The notes beneath the pieces were generated by a model, which worked only from the letters and a program-made list of their open reading frames with translations, was not told where the DNA came from and made no database searches. 30,647 nt of DNA from a virus. The stretch lies in the IMG/VR virus record IMGVR_UViG_3300032050_009633, positions 1 to 30,647 of that record; one strand, given 5' to 3'. Positions 15,360 to 21,478 of this stretch are shown here, one piece after another; the first letter of the stretch is position 1; every line of letters begins with the position of its first letter. The position numbers were made by a program, and so were the translations under genes.

Positions 15360-15929
15360 ATGATTTACTTACTAGATGAAAAATTAACGGATCACTCTCA
15401 CAGTAAATACATTTTAAATATTATTAAAAATCATACAGATATTGATGTAGAACTTATAGAAGTATCGCAACAACCTACTGTAGGAGAAATTGATAATATA
15501 GTTCAAGATCTACATAAAAAAGTTTTGCCAACAGACATTGTTTTATGCTGTTGGGTAGTTGAAGCAAATGAAATAATTGATGATATTTTTGATGACCTTT
15601 CAAATCAATGTTGGGTAGTTGTTGCAGCAGGTAACTTTAACAATGATATTACATTTTGGAGCCCTGCTAGAGCTAAACGTGTTATAACTGTTGCTTGTCT
15701 GAATAAATCTGGCATAAAGGCAAAGCTTTCGAATTACGGAGAAAGTAAAGAACTAGTTTGGGTACCTGGTACTAATTATAATGTAGGTTGGAAAAATAGT
15801 AGTGGAACTAGTGTTAGTGCAGCAGTCTATGCAGCATTTTTGGCTGAAGCCATAAAAGAAAAAAACTTAGATGTTTTAACTGATTCATTAAAAAAATATT
15901 CGATAGCAGTTAAAAATGAACTGTCGTGA
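15360..15929 (+). CDS. Compact subtilisin-like (S8) serine protease homologue
   Basis: A 189-aa protein with recognisable S8 blocks: VVVAAGNF (oxyanion Asn92), ARAKRVITVACLNKSG, LSNYGE, and the nucleophile block GTSVSAAV with Ser151. A Leu-Leu-Asp (Asp6) and His12/His14 in DHSHSKYILNII could supply the other two triad members, but then Asp and His are only 6-8 residues apart against about 32 in subtilisin. No signal peptide or propeptide is seen and the protein is much shorter than the usual 270-plus residues. It begins 11 nt after the fusion protein and may process or act with it. Activity is uncertain. Confidence 0.72.
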   Translation: MIYLLDEKLTDHSHSKYILNIIKNHTDIDVELIEVSQQPTVGEIDNIVQDLHKKVLPTDIVLCCWVVEANEIIDDIFDDLSNQCWVVVAAGNFNNDITFWSPARAKRVITVACLNKSGIKAKLSNYGESKELVWVPGTNYNVGWKNSSGTSVSAAVYAAFLAEAIKEKNLDVLTDSLKKYSIAVKNELS

Positions 15930-15946
15930 ATAAATGATTTGGTAAA

Positions 15947-15954
15947 AATAAATA
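15947..15954 (+). promoter_or_regulatory. Late-promoter-like AATAAATA
   Basis: AATAAATA in the gap after the subtilase gene, 91 nt before the next ATG. The distance differs from the other examples, so it may be chance. Confidence 0.15.
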
Positions 15955-15989
15955 TTATTCTATGTATAGATTATTCATGCCTAAGGCGT

Positions 15990-15995
15990 TATAAT
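15990..15995 (+). promoter_or_regulatory. -10 element for the secreted Lys/Ala/Pro protein
   Basis: TATAAT at 15990-15995, about 50 nt upstream of the ATG at 16046. The -35 region at 17-bp spacing (TAGATT) is poor. AAAGAGGT at 16032-16039 is the ribosome binding site. Confidence 0.4.
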
Positions 15996-16045
15996 ATATA
16001 CATACATAGAAATATGTAATTTCATTAAACTTAAAGAGGTAAAAT

Positions 16046-16276
16046 ATGAAATCAATCGTTGCAACGATCGCTGCTCTTTTCGCAGCAACTGCTATGGCTC
16101 AAACTCCTGCTCCTAAGGCAGAAGAAAAGAAGCCCGAAGCTAAACCTGCCGCTGCTGCTCCAGCACCTGCTCCTGCTCCCAAGGCAGAAGAAAAGAAGTG
16201 CGACCCAGCTAAGGACAAGGATTGCAAGCCTGCTGCAAAGAAGGAAGAAAAGAAGGCTGAACCAGCTAAGAAGTAA
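16046..16276 (+). CDS. Small exported Lys/Ala/Pro-rich protein
   Basis: A 76-aa protein with a clear Sec signal peptide (MKSIVATIAALFAATAMAQ, cleavage after AMA) and a mature part made almost only of Ala, Pro, Lys and Glu with one CDPAKDKDC element holding two cysteines. Similar small periplasmic proteins are common in Betaproteobacteria. It has a strong terminator and a -10 of its own, so it is a self-contained cassette. Lys codons in the mature part are mostly AAG, unlike the AAA-rich phage genes nearby, suggesting acquisition from a host or selection for high expression. Function unknown. Confidence 0.8.
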   Translation: MKSIVATIAALFAATAMAQTPAPKAEEKKPEAKPAAAAPAPAPAPKAEEKKCDPAKDKDCKPAAKKEEKKAEPAKK

Positions 16277-16294
16277 TTCTTACTTGTTCAAGAT

Positions 16295-16317
16295 AAAGGC
16301 TACTTCGGTAGCCTTTT
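16295..16317 (+). terminator. Rho-independent terminator
   Basis: AAAGGCTAC / GTAGCCTTT hairpin with a TTCG loop at 16304-16307 and a T-rich tail. The -35 of the next promoter begins 4 nt later. Confidence 0.92.
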
Positions 16318-16320
16318 CTT

Positions 16321-16349
16321 TTGACAACATCAGTAGAAACACTTATACT
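16321..16349 (+). promoter_or_regulatory. Sigma-70 promoter of the lipoprotein gene
   Basis: TTGACA at 16321-16326 and TATACT at 16344-16349 with a 17-bp spacer. The leader contains GACGGAGA (16366-16373) before the ATG at 16379. Confidence 0.85.
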
Positions 16350-16378
16350 AAATAATCATTTTACAGACGGAGAAAAAA

Positions 16379-16537
16379 ATGAAGACAACTATTATCGCAA
16401 TTTTAGCCGCAACTTTATTTGTTGCTTGCAGTAAGAAAGAAGAAGCCAAGCCTGCTGAACCAGCACAAGTTATTGCTCCTACTCCTGCTGCACCTGCCGC
16501 AAGTGAGCCAGCTAAAACTGAAGAAGCTAAGAAGTAA
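16379..16537 (+). CDS. Small lipoprotein
   Basis: A 52-aa frame from ATG 16379 to TAA 16535-16537. The N-terminus MKTTIIAILAATLFVACSKK is a textbook lipoprotein signal with lipobox FVAC and lipidated Cys17. The mature part is about 36 residues of Ala, Pro, Glu and Lys ending TEEAKK, similar in composition to the mature part of the preceding exported protein, whose end is AEPAKK. The residues after Cys (Ser-Lys) do not give the Asp+2 inner-membrane retention signal, so outer-membrane sorting is likely. It lies between its own promoter and terminator. Function unknown; envelope modification after infection is possible. Confidence 0.85.
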   Translation: MKTTIIAILAATLFVACSKKEEAKPAEPAQVIAPTPAAPAASEPAKTEEAKK

Positions 16538-16555
16538 TTTTAGCTCGATCAAAAT

Positions 16556-16579
16556 AAACCCGCTTTATGCGGGTTTTTT
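16556..16579 (+). terminator. Rho-independent terminator
   Basis: AAACCCGC 16556-16563 pairs with GCGGGTTT 16569-16576 around a TTTAT loop, followed by T's. Nearly the same hairpin ends the outer-membrane protein gene at 21403. Confidence 0.93.
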
Positions 16580-16582
16580 ATT

Positions 16583-16619
16583 TTGTAACAATTTTGTAAT
16601 CATTTTCTGCTACTATAAT
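16583..16619 (+). promoter_or_regulatory. PHO-box-like promoter of pstS
   Basis: Two 7-bp direct repeats, TTGTAAC 16583-16589 and TTGTAAT 16594-16600, are separated by 4 bp, the spacing of PhoB-binding PHO boxes (CTGTCAT-N4-CTGTCAT). TATAAT follows at 16614-16619 and there is no proper -35, as expected of an activator-dependent promoter. The 13-bp gap to the -10 is slightly longer than usual. Confidence 0.5.
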
Positions 16620-16653
16620 AGTAAATATTTTTACACACAATAAGGAGATTACA

Positions 16654-17661
16654 GTGAAAAAATTATTTGCAATTTTACTTGCTACTATTGGCATTACTGC
16701 ATCGGCTGCTGATATCACAGGAGCGGGTGCAACATTCCCATTCCCTGTTTATGCTAAATGGGCAGAACTTTACAAGAAAGAAACTGGCGTAGGCCTTAAC
16801 TATCAAAGTATTGGTAGTAGTGGTGGGATACGTCAGATAAACAACAAAACTGTTACATTTGGCGCAACAGATGCACCCGTTAAAGGCGAAGATCTGGAAA
16901 AGAATGCTCAAGTTCAATTCCCTGCAATCATAGGTGGCACTGTTCCTATTATTAATTTGGATGGATTTAAACCAGGTGAACTACGTGTTACTGGTCCTGT
17001 AATGGCCGAAATGTTTTTGGGTACTATTTCAAAATGGAATGACTCTAAACTTGCTGCATTAAATCCTGGTAAGAAACTACCCAATCAATTGATCACCGTT
17101 GTACATCGTGCTGACGGTAGTGGCACAACATTCAATTGGACTGATTATCTTACTACTGTAAGTAAAGATTGGACTGACAAAGTTGGTCGTGGTGCAGCAG
17201 TAAAATGGCCAGCAGCAACTAGCGTAGGCGGCAAGGGCAATGAGGGTGTTGCTGCTAACGTAGCACGTATTAAGGGTAGCATAGGTTATGTAGAATATGC
17301 TTATGTAAAGAAAAACAATCTTGTATTCATGCAACTACAAAACAAGAGCGGCAAGTGGGTTAGTCCAGATGATCTTACATTTGCCGCAGCAGCAGCAGGA
17401 GCAGATTGGTTTAGTGTTCCTGGTATGGGATTAAGCATTGTAGATCAAAAAGGTGACAATACTTGGCCAGTAACTACCGCTAGTTTTATCATCATGTACA
17501 AGAATCCAGATAATAAAGAAGCTGGTCAAGATGTCCTAAAGTTCTTTGATTGGGCTTTTAAGAATGGTAAGCAGGCAGCATTGGAATTAGATTATGTTCC
17601 GTTGCCAGATGTTTTGACTAAGCAAATACGCGAACGTGTTTGGAGTCAAATAGCAAAGTAA
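16654..17661 (+). CDS. pstS: Periplasmic phosphate-binding protein PstS
   Basis: A 335-aa protein starting with GTG behind AAGGAG (16640-16645). Signal peptide of about 18 residues (MKKLFAILLATIGITASA). The mature protein shows PstS hallmarks: DITGAGATFPFPVYAKWAE, YQSIGSSGGIRQI (phosphate loop), FGATDAPV, HRADGSGTTFNWTDYL and KGNEGVAANV. It captures phosphate for the PstCAB transporter, which the host would supply. Full length for the family. Phage-borne pstS is known in marine cyanophages. Flanked by a PHO-box-like promoter and a terminator, so it is a single-gene cassette. Confidence 0.96.
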   Translation: MKKLFAILLATIGITASAADITGAGATFPFPVYAKWAELYKKETGVGLNYQSIGSSGGIRQINNKTVTFGATDAPVKGEDLEKNAQVQFPAIIGGTVPIINLDGFKPGELRVTGPVMAEMFLGTISKWNDSKLAALNPGKKLPNQLITVVHRADGSGTTFNWTDYLTTVSKDWTDKVGRGAAVKWPAATSVGGKGNEGVAANVARIKGSIGYVEYAYVKKNNLVFMQLQNKSGKWVSPDDLTFAAAAAGADWFSVPGMGLSIVDQKGDNTWPVTTASFIIMYKNPDNKEAGQDVLKFFDWAFKNGKQAALELDYVPLPDVLTKQIRERVWSQIAK

Positions 17662-17671
17662 TTCGACCATA

Positions 17672-17704
17672 ACGATAAAGTGGTGCTGGATTATCGTAAC
17701 CAGC
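17672..17704 (+). other. Competing hairpins in the pstS 3' UTR
   Basis: ACGATAA 17672-17678 can pair with TTATCGT 17691-17697, and GCTGG 17685-17689 with CCAGC 17700-17704. The two helices interleave, so they are mutually exclusive or form a tight pseudoknot. They lie between the pstS stop and its terminator. Confidence 0.4.
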
Positions 17705-17706
17705 AA

Positions 17707-17732
17707 ATAGGGCCGAAAGGCTCTATTTTTTT
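17707..17732 (+). terminator. Rho-independent terminator of pstS
   Basis: ATAGGGCC / GGCTCTAT stem (one G-U) with a GAAA loop at 17715-17718, followed by seven T's. Confidence 0.93.
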
Positions 17733-17753
17733 ATAGATTTAGACTTTTGACAG

Positions 17754-17765
17754 AATAAATAAATA
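17754..17765 (+). promoter_or_regulatory. Tandem late-promoter-like AATAAATAAATA
   Basis: Two overlapping AATAAATA motifs (17754-17761 and 17758-17765) lie 26 nt before the ATG at 17792, after the pstS terminator. A new promoter is needed here and no sigma-70 pair is obvious. Confidence 0.45.
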
Positions 17766-17791
17766 TCATTATAAATTAATTATAGATTATC

Positions 17792-19834
17792 ATGCAAAAA
17801 ACCCTAGACAACTATTTTTTGAGTAAAAACCTAGATGTAAGTTTTAACACTCTAGGAGGAACAGATACTTTAGTCAATTTATTTGTTAAAGAGAATAATG
17901 ATATTATTCAAAATTCTGATAGAAAACAATCAAATTACTCAAAACATCGATGCTATGATAGATATTATAAAATTGAACCAAGAGAAAAGTTTACAGGTTT
18001 TGAAAAATTTACAAAGTTAGATAACAATCTAAGATTACGAATGTCTAACTATGTTTCTGGCTTATCGGGTGTAGTTGAAACAAAACTAAAAGAATCAAAA
18101 TATTATTTTGGTTCATACTTGACAGAATTAAAAAATAGCTTTAAAAAATTTAATAATCCTATATTATATTTAAGTGGTGGTATTGATAGTGAATTTGTAG
18201 CATTGGCTATGTTAGATGCAAAAGTTCAATTCACACCAGTTATTTTTCAATGGATAGATGATAAGGAAACTGTTCATAACTTACATGACATCGTCTATGC
18301 ATTAGATTTTTGTAATTCACATAACCTAAGTCCTATTATAAGAAAAATCAATATAGAACGATTGTGGACTAATCCCGAATTTGAATTAATAGCTAAAGAA
18401 ACAAATATATCAAGTCCTCAAATCAACACATATGTTTATATGGTTGAATCAATGTCTCATGAATTTAAAAATTCTACCCATGTGTTAGGCGGTGAAATTC
18501 GATTTAAAACAGAGTATGATGTTAATGAAAATAAATTTTCTAATTTTGTTTTAGCAGCTAAAGTACCTGCATTAGAAGTAGGATATAACGGATTAGCATA
18601 TTATAATTATCAAAACGTAAATTATACAACTGCAAATACTAATAATATGGGATTAAGTTTACGTTATGCATGGGATGGAGATTATGCTAATGACCAATAT
18701 TGGTATATTACAGGATATGTAAATGGGTCTACATCAAATACTCCTACAACAATTAGCGGTAGTCCTATAGTAACAAGTGGCAAATGGTTCAATGCTGATC
18801 CCCCTGGCGGAGGTTTAGGATTTTCTTTTAGTATAAACAATGGAGCAACTTGGACTGATTTACCAGTAGCTGGTGGCACCGGAACTGCTCTTATTACACA
18901 AGCTCTCGGAGCAACTGGTGATAGTGATGCATCTGATGCACTTATTAATTACACTTTCAAAATTAGATCAAATGCCGATCTCGAAAATGTAATTACAACT
19001 ACGTTTAGTTTTAGAAATATATATAATTATATTCCAACGTTACAAACATATCTCCTTGGTTCATCAGGGACCTGGACAAGACCGAATTCTCTAATAACTA
19101 CTGTATCTGTGGCTGTAATAGGAGGTGGAGGAGGTGGAGGTTCTGCTAGACGGGCCGACAATGGTGGAGGAGAAAAATGGTCTGCATCAGGAGGAGGTGG
19201 AGCTGGTGGTACATTTGTTAAACAGGATAATATTGCTATTTCTGCTATTACACCTACAATTACCTATGCAGCAGCACTTGGTGGGGCTGGCGGTCTTAGC
19301 ACTGGAAACAATGCTGGATCAAATGGAGGAAATAGTACAATTACTGTAAAATCTACTACCGGTGATGTAACACTTACTGGATTCGGTGGCGGAGGCGGAG
19401 CTTCTAACGATACTAGCCCTCCCGAAAATGGTCAAGCAGGCAATGGTGGAAGTAATGCTTCTTGGTCAGGCGGTGCAAAATATGTTGGAGGTATAGATTA
19501 TACAGTCGGTGGAGGTGGAGCTGGTTCAACTGGCTCCGGAAATGATGGTAGTAGTGTCGACGGACTCGGGGGAGCTGGGTCAACTAGTCCTGGATCTCCT
19601 GGAGAATTTATGGTATATAAAAGTAGTGCTGGGTCGGGACAAACAGGAGCAGGGACAGGTGGTGACGGCGGAATATCCAATGATGCAGGAAGTATTGTTA
19701 CAGGAAATGGTCCTGCTGGCGCAGATGTCGGTGGTGGCGGCGGCGGTGCTGGCGTTTTGGCGACAAGCGGAGTTGGCACAGTTGCAGCATCTGGTGGTGA
19801 CGGATCATATGGAGCAGTTTTGATTTATTATTAA
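17792..19834 (+). CDS. PP-loop ATPase domain fused to glycine-rich fibre domain (copy 2)
   Basis: A 680-aa protein. Residues about 1-245 are a PP-loop domain paralogous to copy 1: FTGFEKF at 67-73, SGGIDS at 128-133, FTPVIFQ at 147-153, LDFCNSHNLSPII, LGGEIRF at 232-238. The middle (about 250-430) is beta-rich and differs from copy 1 (KWFNADPPGGGLGFSFSINN). Residues about 440-680 are a glycine-rich fibre domain (VAVIGGGGGGG onward) ending GAVLIYY. So the N-terminal module is kept while the fibre part has diverged or been swapped. No ribosome binding site of note. Followed by an LPW-family gene 22 nt later. Confidence 0.85.
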   Translation: MQKTLDNYFLSKNLDVSFNTLGGTDTLVNLFVKENNDIIQNSDRKQSNYSKHRCYDRYYKIEPREKFTGFEKFTKLDNNLRLRMSNYVSGLSGVVETKLKESKYYFGSYLTELKNSFKKFNNPILYLSGGIDSEFVALAMLDAKVQFTPVIFQWIDDKETVHNLHDIVYALDFCNSHNLSPIIRKINIERLWTNPEFELIAKETNISSPQINTYVYMVESMSHEFKNSTHVLGGEIRFKTEYDVNENKFSNFVLAAKVPALEVGYNGLAYYNYQNVNYTTANTNNMGLSLRYAWDGDYANDQYWYITGYVNGSTSNTPTTISGSPIVTSGKWFNADPPGGGLGFSFSINNGATWTDLPVAGGTGTALITQALGATGDSDASDALINYTFKIRSNADLENVITTTFSFRNIYNYIPTLQTYLLGSSGTWTRPNSLITTVSVAVIGGGGGGGSARRADNGGGEKWSASGGGGAGGTFVKQDNIAISAITPTITYAAALGGAGGLSTGNNAGSNGGNSTITVKSTTGDVTLTGFGGGGGASNDTSPPENGQAGNGGSNASWSGGAKYVGGIDYTVGGGGAGSTGSGNDGSSVDGLGGAGSTSPGSPGEFMVYKSSAGSGQTGAGTGGDGGISNDAGSIVTGNGPAGADVGGGGGGAGVLATSGVGTVAASGGDGSYGAVLIYY

Positions 19835-19856
19835 TAGAAATTAAAAAGGAAAAAAA

Positions 19857-20213
19857 ATGGCAGTCATTAAAACTTGGGAAATAGAAAATATCAGTGTACT
19901 AACATCGTTGTTCCAACAACAAGATGTTGTAAGATTGGTTAACTGGAAATTAACTGTACAAAACGATGGTGAAAATAATACACCTCCTCAAATTGTTTAT
20001 ATACATGGTCAAAATATGTTATCGTTACCTGATCCAAATACTTTTATCCCTTATATAAATTTAACTCAAGAACAAATTTTAAATTGGTTATTTGAATCAT
20101 TAGGTGATGAAAAACATAAGTTTGAACAACAAGCCGAAGGTCAAGTGTTACAAACTTTAATAAATTATTCTCCTGAAACAATGAAAATCGAATCTAAACC
20201 ACTACCTTGGTAA
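19857..20213 (+). CDS. LPW-family small phage protein 3
   Basis: A 118-aa protein with the same plan as the genes at 12993 and 13322: beta-rich N-terminus (VVRLVNWKLTVQN), motif FIPYINLTQEQILNWLFESL at about residues 63-82, and C-terminal end ESKPLPW. It follows the second PP-loop/fibre gene with AAAAAGGAAA as ribosome binding site, while the other two members precede the first fusion. This linkage to both fusions supports a fibre-related role, such as a chaperone or a small virion subunit. Confidence 0.75.
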   Translation: MAVIKTWEIENISVLTSLFQQQDVVRLVNWKLTVQNDGENNTPPQIVYIHGQNMLSLPDPNTFIPYINLTQEQILNWLFESLGDEKHKFEQQAEGQVLQTLINYSPETMKIESKPLPW

Positions 20214-20217
20214 TAGC

Positions 20218-20427
20218 ATGAAATACATTATTTCTATTCTTTTATTAGCTTTAGCGATTCCGACAAATGCTGCGGTTCGTTTTAATCCACAGACTAAAAT
20301 GTGGGAAGGAAATATTTGTATGAACAATATTGGTTGGCAATTTGTGGATTGGCGACCAATAGGTAGTTTGTGTTGGGTTCATATGCCAGGCCGACCTCCA
20401 ATGCAGGGTATAATCATTAACGCTTAA
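20218..20427 (+). CDS. Small exported protein (69 aa)
   Basis: A 69-aa protein with a signal peptide (MKYIISILLLALAIPTNA) and a mature part of about 51 residues rich in Trp, Pro and Asn with two cysteines (GNICMNN and GSLCWVH) that could form a disulfide in the periplasm. It lacks a lipobox, so it is not an o-spanin lipoprotein. It starts 4 nt after the LPW gene and ends 4 nt before the next. Unrecognised. Confidence 0.72.
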   Translation: MKYIISILLLALAIPTNAAVRFNPQTKMWEGNICMNNIGWQFVDWRPIGSLCWVHMPGRPPMQGIIINA

Positions 20428-20431
20428 AATC

Positions 20432-20776
20432 ATGCCAGTAGACATAGAAAAAACAAAAGGTATTATAGATACATTAAGAAAAATGAGCAGTAAAGAACTT
20501 GCTGTTACAATTTTTTTAATCGTAGGTGCTGTGTCTGGTGCATTTTGGATAGAAAATCGTTATGCTAAAATCGAAGAAACCCGTTCTGGAATAGAAAAAA
20601 CCAAAATGGAAATTCAAAGACATAAAGAAGAAATAATCCAAATGCATGTTAGAACTCTTGAACTAATCAGACTTCAGCCCAAAGAAGTTCAAGATGCTAT
20701 TGATAAAAACAGTAGAATGTTTATGGAAAACTATAAACGTCTCGACCCTCCTCAATCTACTCCTCAATCAAATTAA
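20432..20776 (+). CDS. Single-pass membrane coiled-coil protein
   Basis: A 114-aa protein. Residues about 23-40 are one transmembrane helix (LAVTIFLIVGAVSGAFWI) after a basic N-terminus, followed by a long charged coiled coil (about 41-95) and a Pro/Gln/Ser tail. The N-in membrane helix plus periplasmic coil is the layout of an inner-membrane spanin, and a small exported protein lies just upstream, but that partner is not a lipoprotein. Treat a lysis role as a weak guess. Confidence 0.68.
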   Translation: MPVDIEKTKGIIDTLRKMSSKELAVTIFLIVGAVSGAFWIENRYAKIEETRSGIEKTKMEIQRHKEEIIQMHVRTLELIRLQPKEVQDAIDKNSRMFMENYKRLDPPQSTPQSN

Positions 20777-20778
20777 TC

Positions 20779-20807
20779 TTGACTTCTAATAATTATTACT
20801 ATATACT
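20779..20807 (+). promoter_or_regulatory. Sigma-70 promoter of the outer-membrane protein gene
   Basis: TTGACT at 20779-20784 and TATACT at 20802-20807, 17-bp spacer. Transcription would start near 20814. Confidence 0.85.
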
Positions 20808-20812
20808 ATAGT

Positions 20813-20832
20813 AATGATTTCAATCATTTTTT
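20813..20832 (+). promoter_or_regulatory. 5'-terminal mRNA hairpin with U run
   Basis: AATGAT 20813-20818 pairs with ATCATT 20823-20828 around TTCA, followed by T's. It sits at the predicted 5' end of the transcript, before AAAAAGGA (20833-20840). It may protect the mRNA end or act as an early attenuator; too short to decide. Confidence 0.4.
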
Positions 20833-20847
20833 AAAAAGGAAATTAAT

Positions 20848-21384
20848 ATGAAGAAAACTCTTTTAGCCCTTAGCCTAGCAGTGGCATCTATTTCAGCTTC
20901 AGCTGCAAACTTTGTTTCAGTTGATCTAGATCGTGTCAAGGACGATAAGTCCGGCGTAGTTAGCCATGCACAATATGTTCGTGCTGGTAAGGATGTTGCT
21001 GGTCTAAATCTAGGACTACAAGTGCGTACCGCAACTTTTGAAGGTGGGGGTATGCTTAACAGCGTTGAAGGAACTGTTGGCAAACAAATGGGTCCAGTAA
21101 ACGTTTTCGGCGGTCTCGGCCATGATAACGGCTTCAACGGTGGCCGCAGCTTCCAGTATGGTCTAGTTGGTGCTAGTACCGGTATGCCACTTGGTCCTGT
21201 ATATGCTTTTGCAGGTGCTAAGACCCGTGTAAACTGGAACGATAAGAATCCTGCTCAAACTGTTACATTCGCTGGCGTGAGCAAGAACCTTACTAAGAGC
21301 GTTTCTGTTAATGCTGGATGGAGCAAGAGCTTCCAAGACATTAAGGAAACCGCTTGGAGTGTAGGTGCTCGAGTTAGTTTCTAA
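20848..21384 (+). CDS. Outer-membrane beta-barrel protein
   Basis: A 178-aa protein with a signal peptide (MKKTLLALSLAVASISASA) and a mature part of alternating hydrophobic/polar strands separated by Gly/Asn/Lys turns, about 8 strands by eye (for example GPVYAFAGAKTRV, SVSVNAGWSKSF). It ends SVGARVSF, with the C-terminal Phe that the BAM machinery recognises. A small OmpA/OmpW-like barrel in the infected cell's outer membrane is likely. It has its own promoter and terminator. Lys codons are mostly AAG and G+C is higher than in neighbouring phage genes, which suggests host origin. Possible roles: receptor masking or superinfection exclusion, or permeability. Confidence 0.82.
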   Translation: MKKTLLALSLAVASISASAANFVSVDLDRVKDDKSGVVSHAQYVRAGKDVAGLNLGLQVRTATFEGGGMLNSVEGTVGKQMGPVNVFGGLGHDNGFNGGRSFQYGLVGASTGMPLGPVYAFAGAKTRVNWNDKNPAQTVTFAGVSKNLTKSVSVNAGWSKSFQDIKETAWSVGARVSF

Positions 21385-21402
21385 TTTGATCTACTCCTAA
21401 AG

Positions 21403-21426
21403 AACCCGCTTAATGCGGGTTTTTTC
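21403..21426 (+). terminator. Rho-independent terminator
   Basis: AACCCGC 21403-21409 pairs with GCGGGTT 21415-21421 around TTAAT, followed by a T run. The next promoter's -35 starts at 21427. Confidence 0.93.
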
Positions 21427-21455
21427 TTGACTTAACGTTATTAACATGCTATAAT
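21427..21455 (+). promoter_or_regulatory. Sigma-70 promoter
   Basis: TTGACT at 21427-21432 and TATAAT at 21450-21455 with a 17-bp spacer, directly abutting the upstream terminator. TTTGGAG at 21465-21471 is the ribosome binding site. Confidence 0.88.
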
Positions 21456-21478
21456 ATAGCTCACTTTGGAGTATTATT

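Noticed and set aside
16059-16355. Leu-rich frames overlapping the exported protein and the lipoprotein
   Set aside because: They are out-of-frame readings of Ala/Pro/Lys codons, which give Leu-rich nonsense; the in-frame products have proper signal peptides.
19125-19823. Frames on both strands within the glycine-rich region of fibre copy 2
   Set aside because: GGN-rich coding DNA leaves the other frames open (poly-Pro on the minus strand). No start signals support them.
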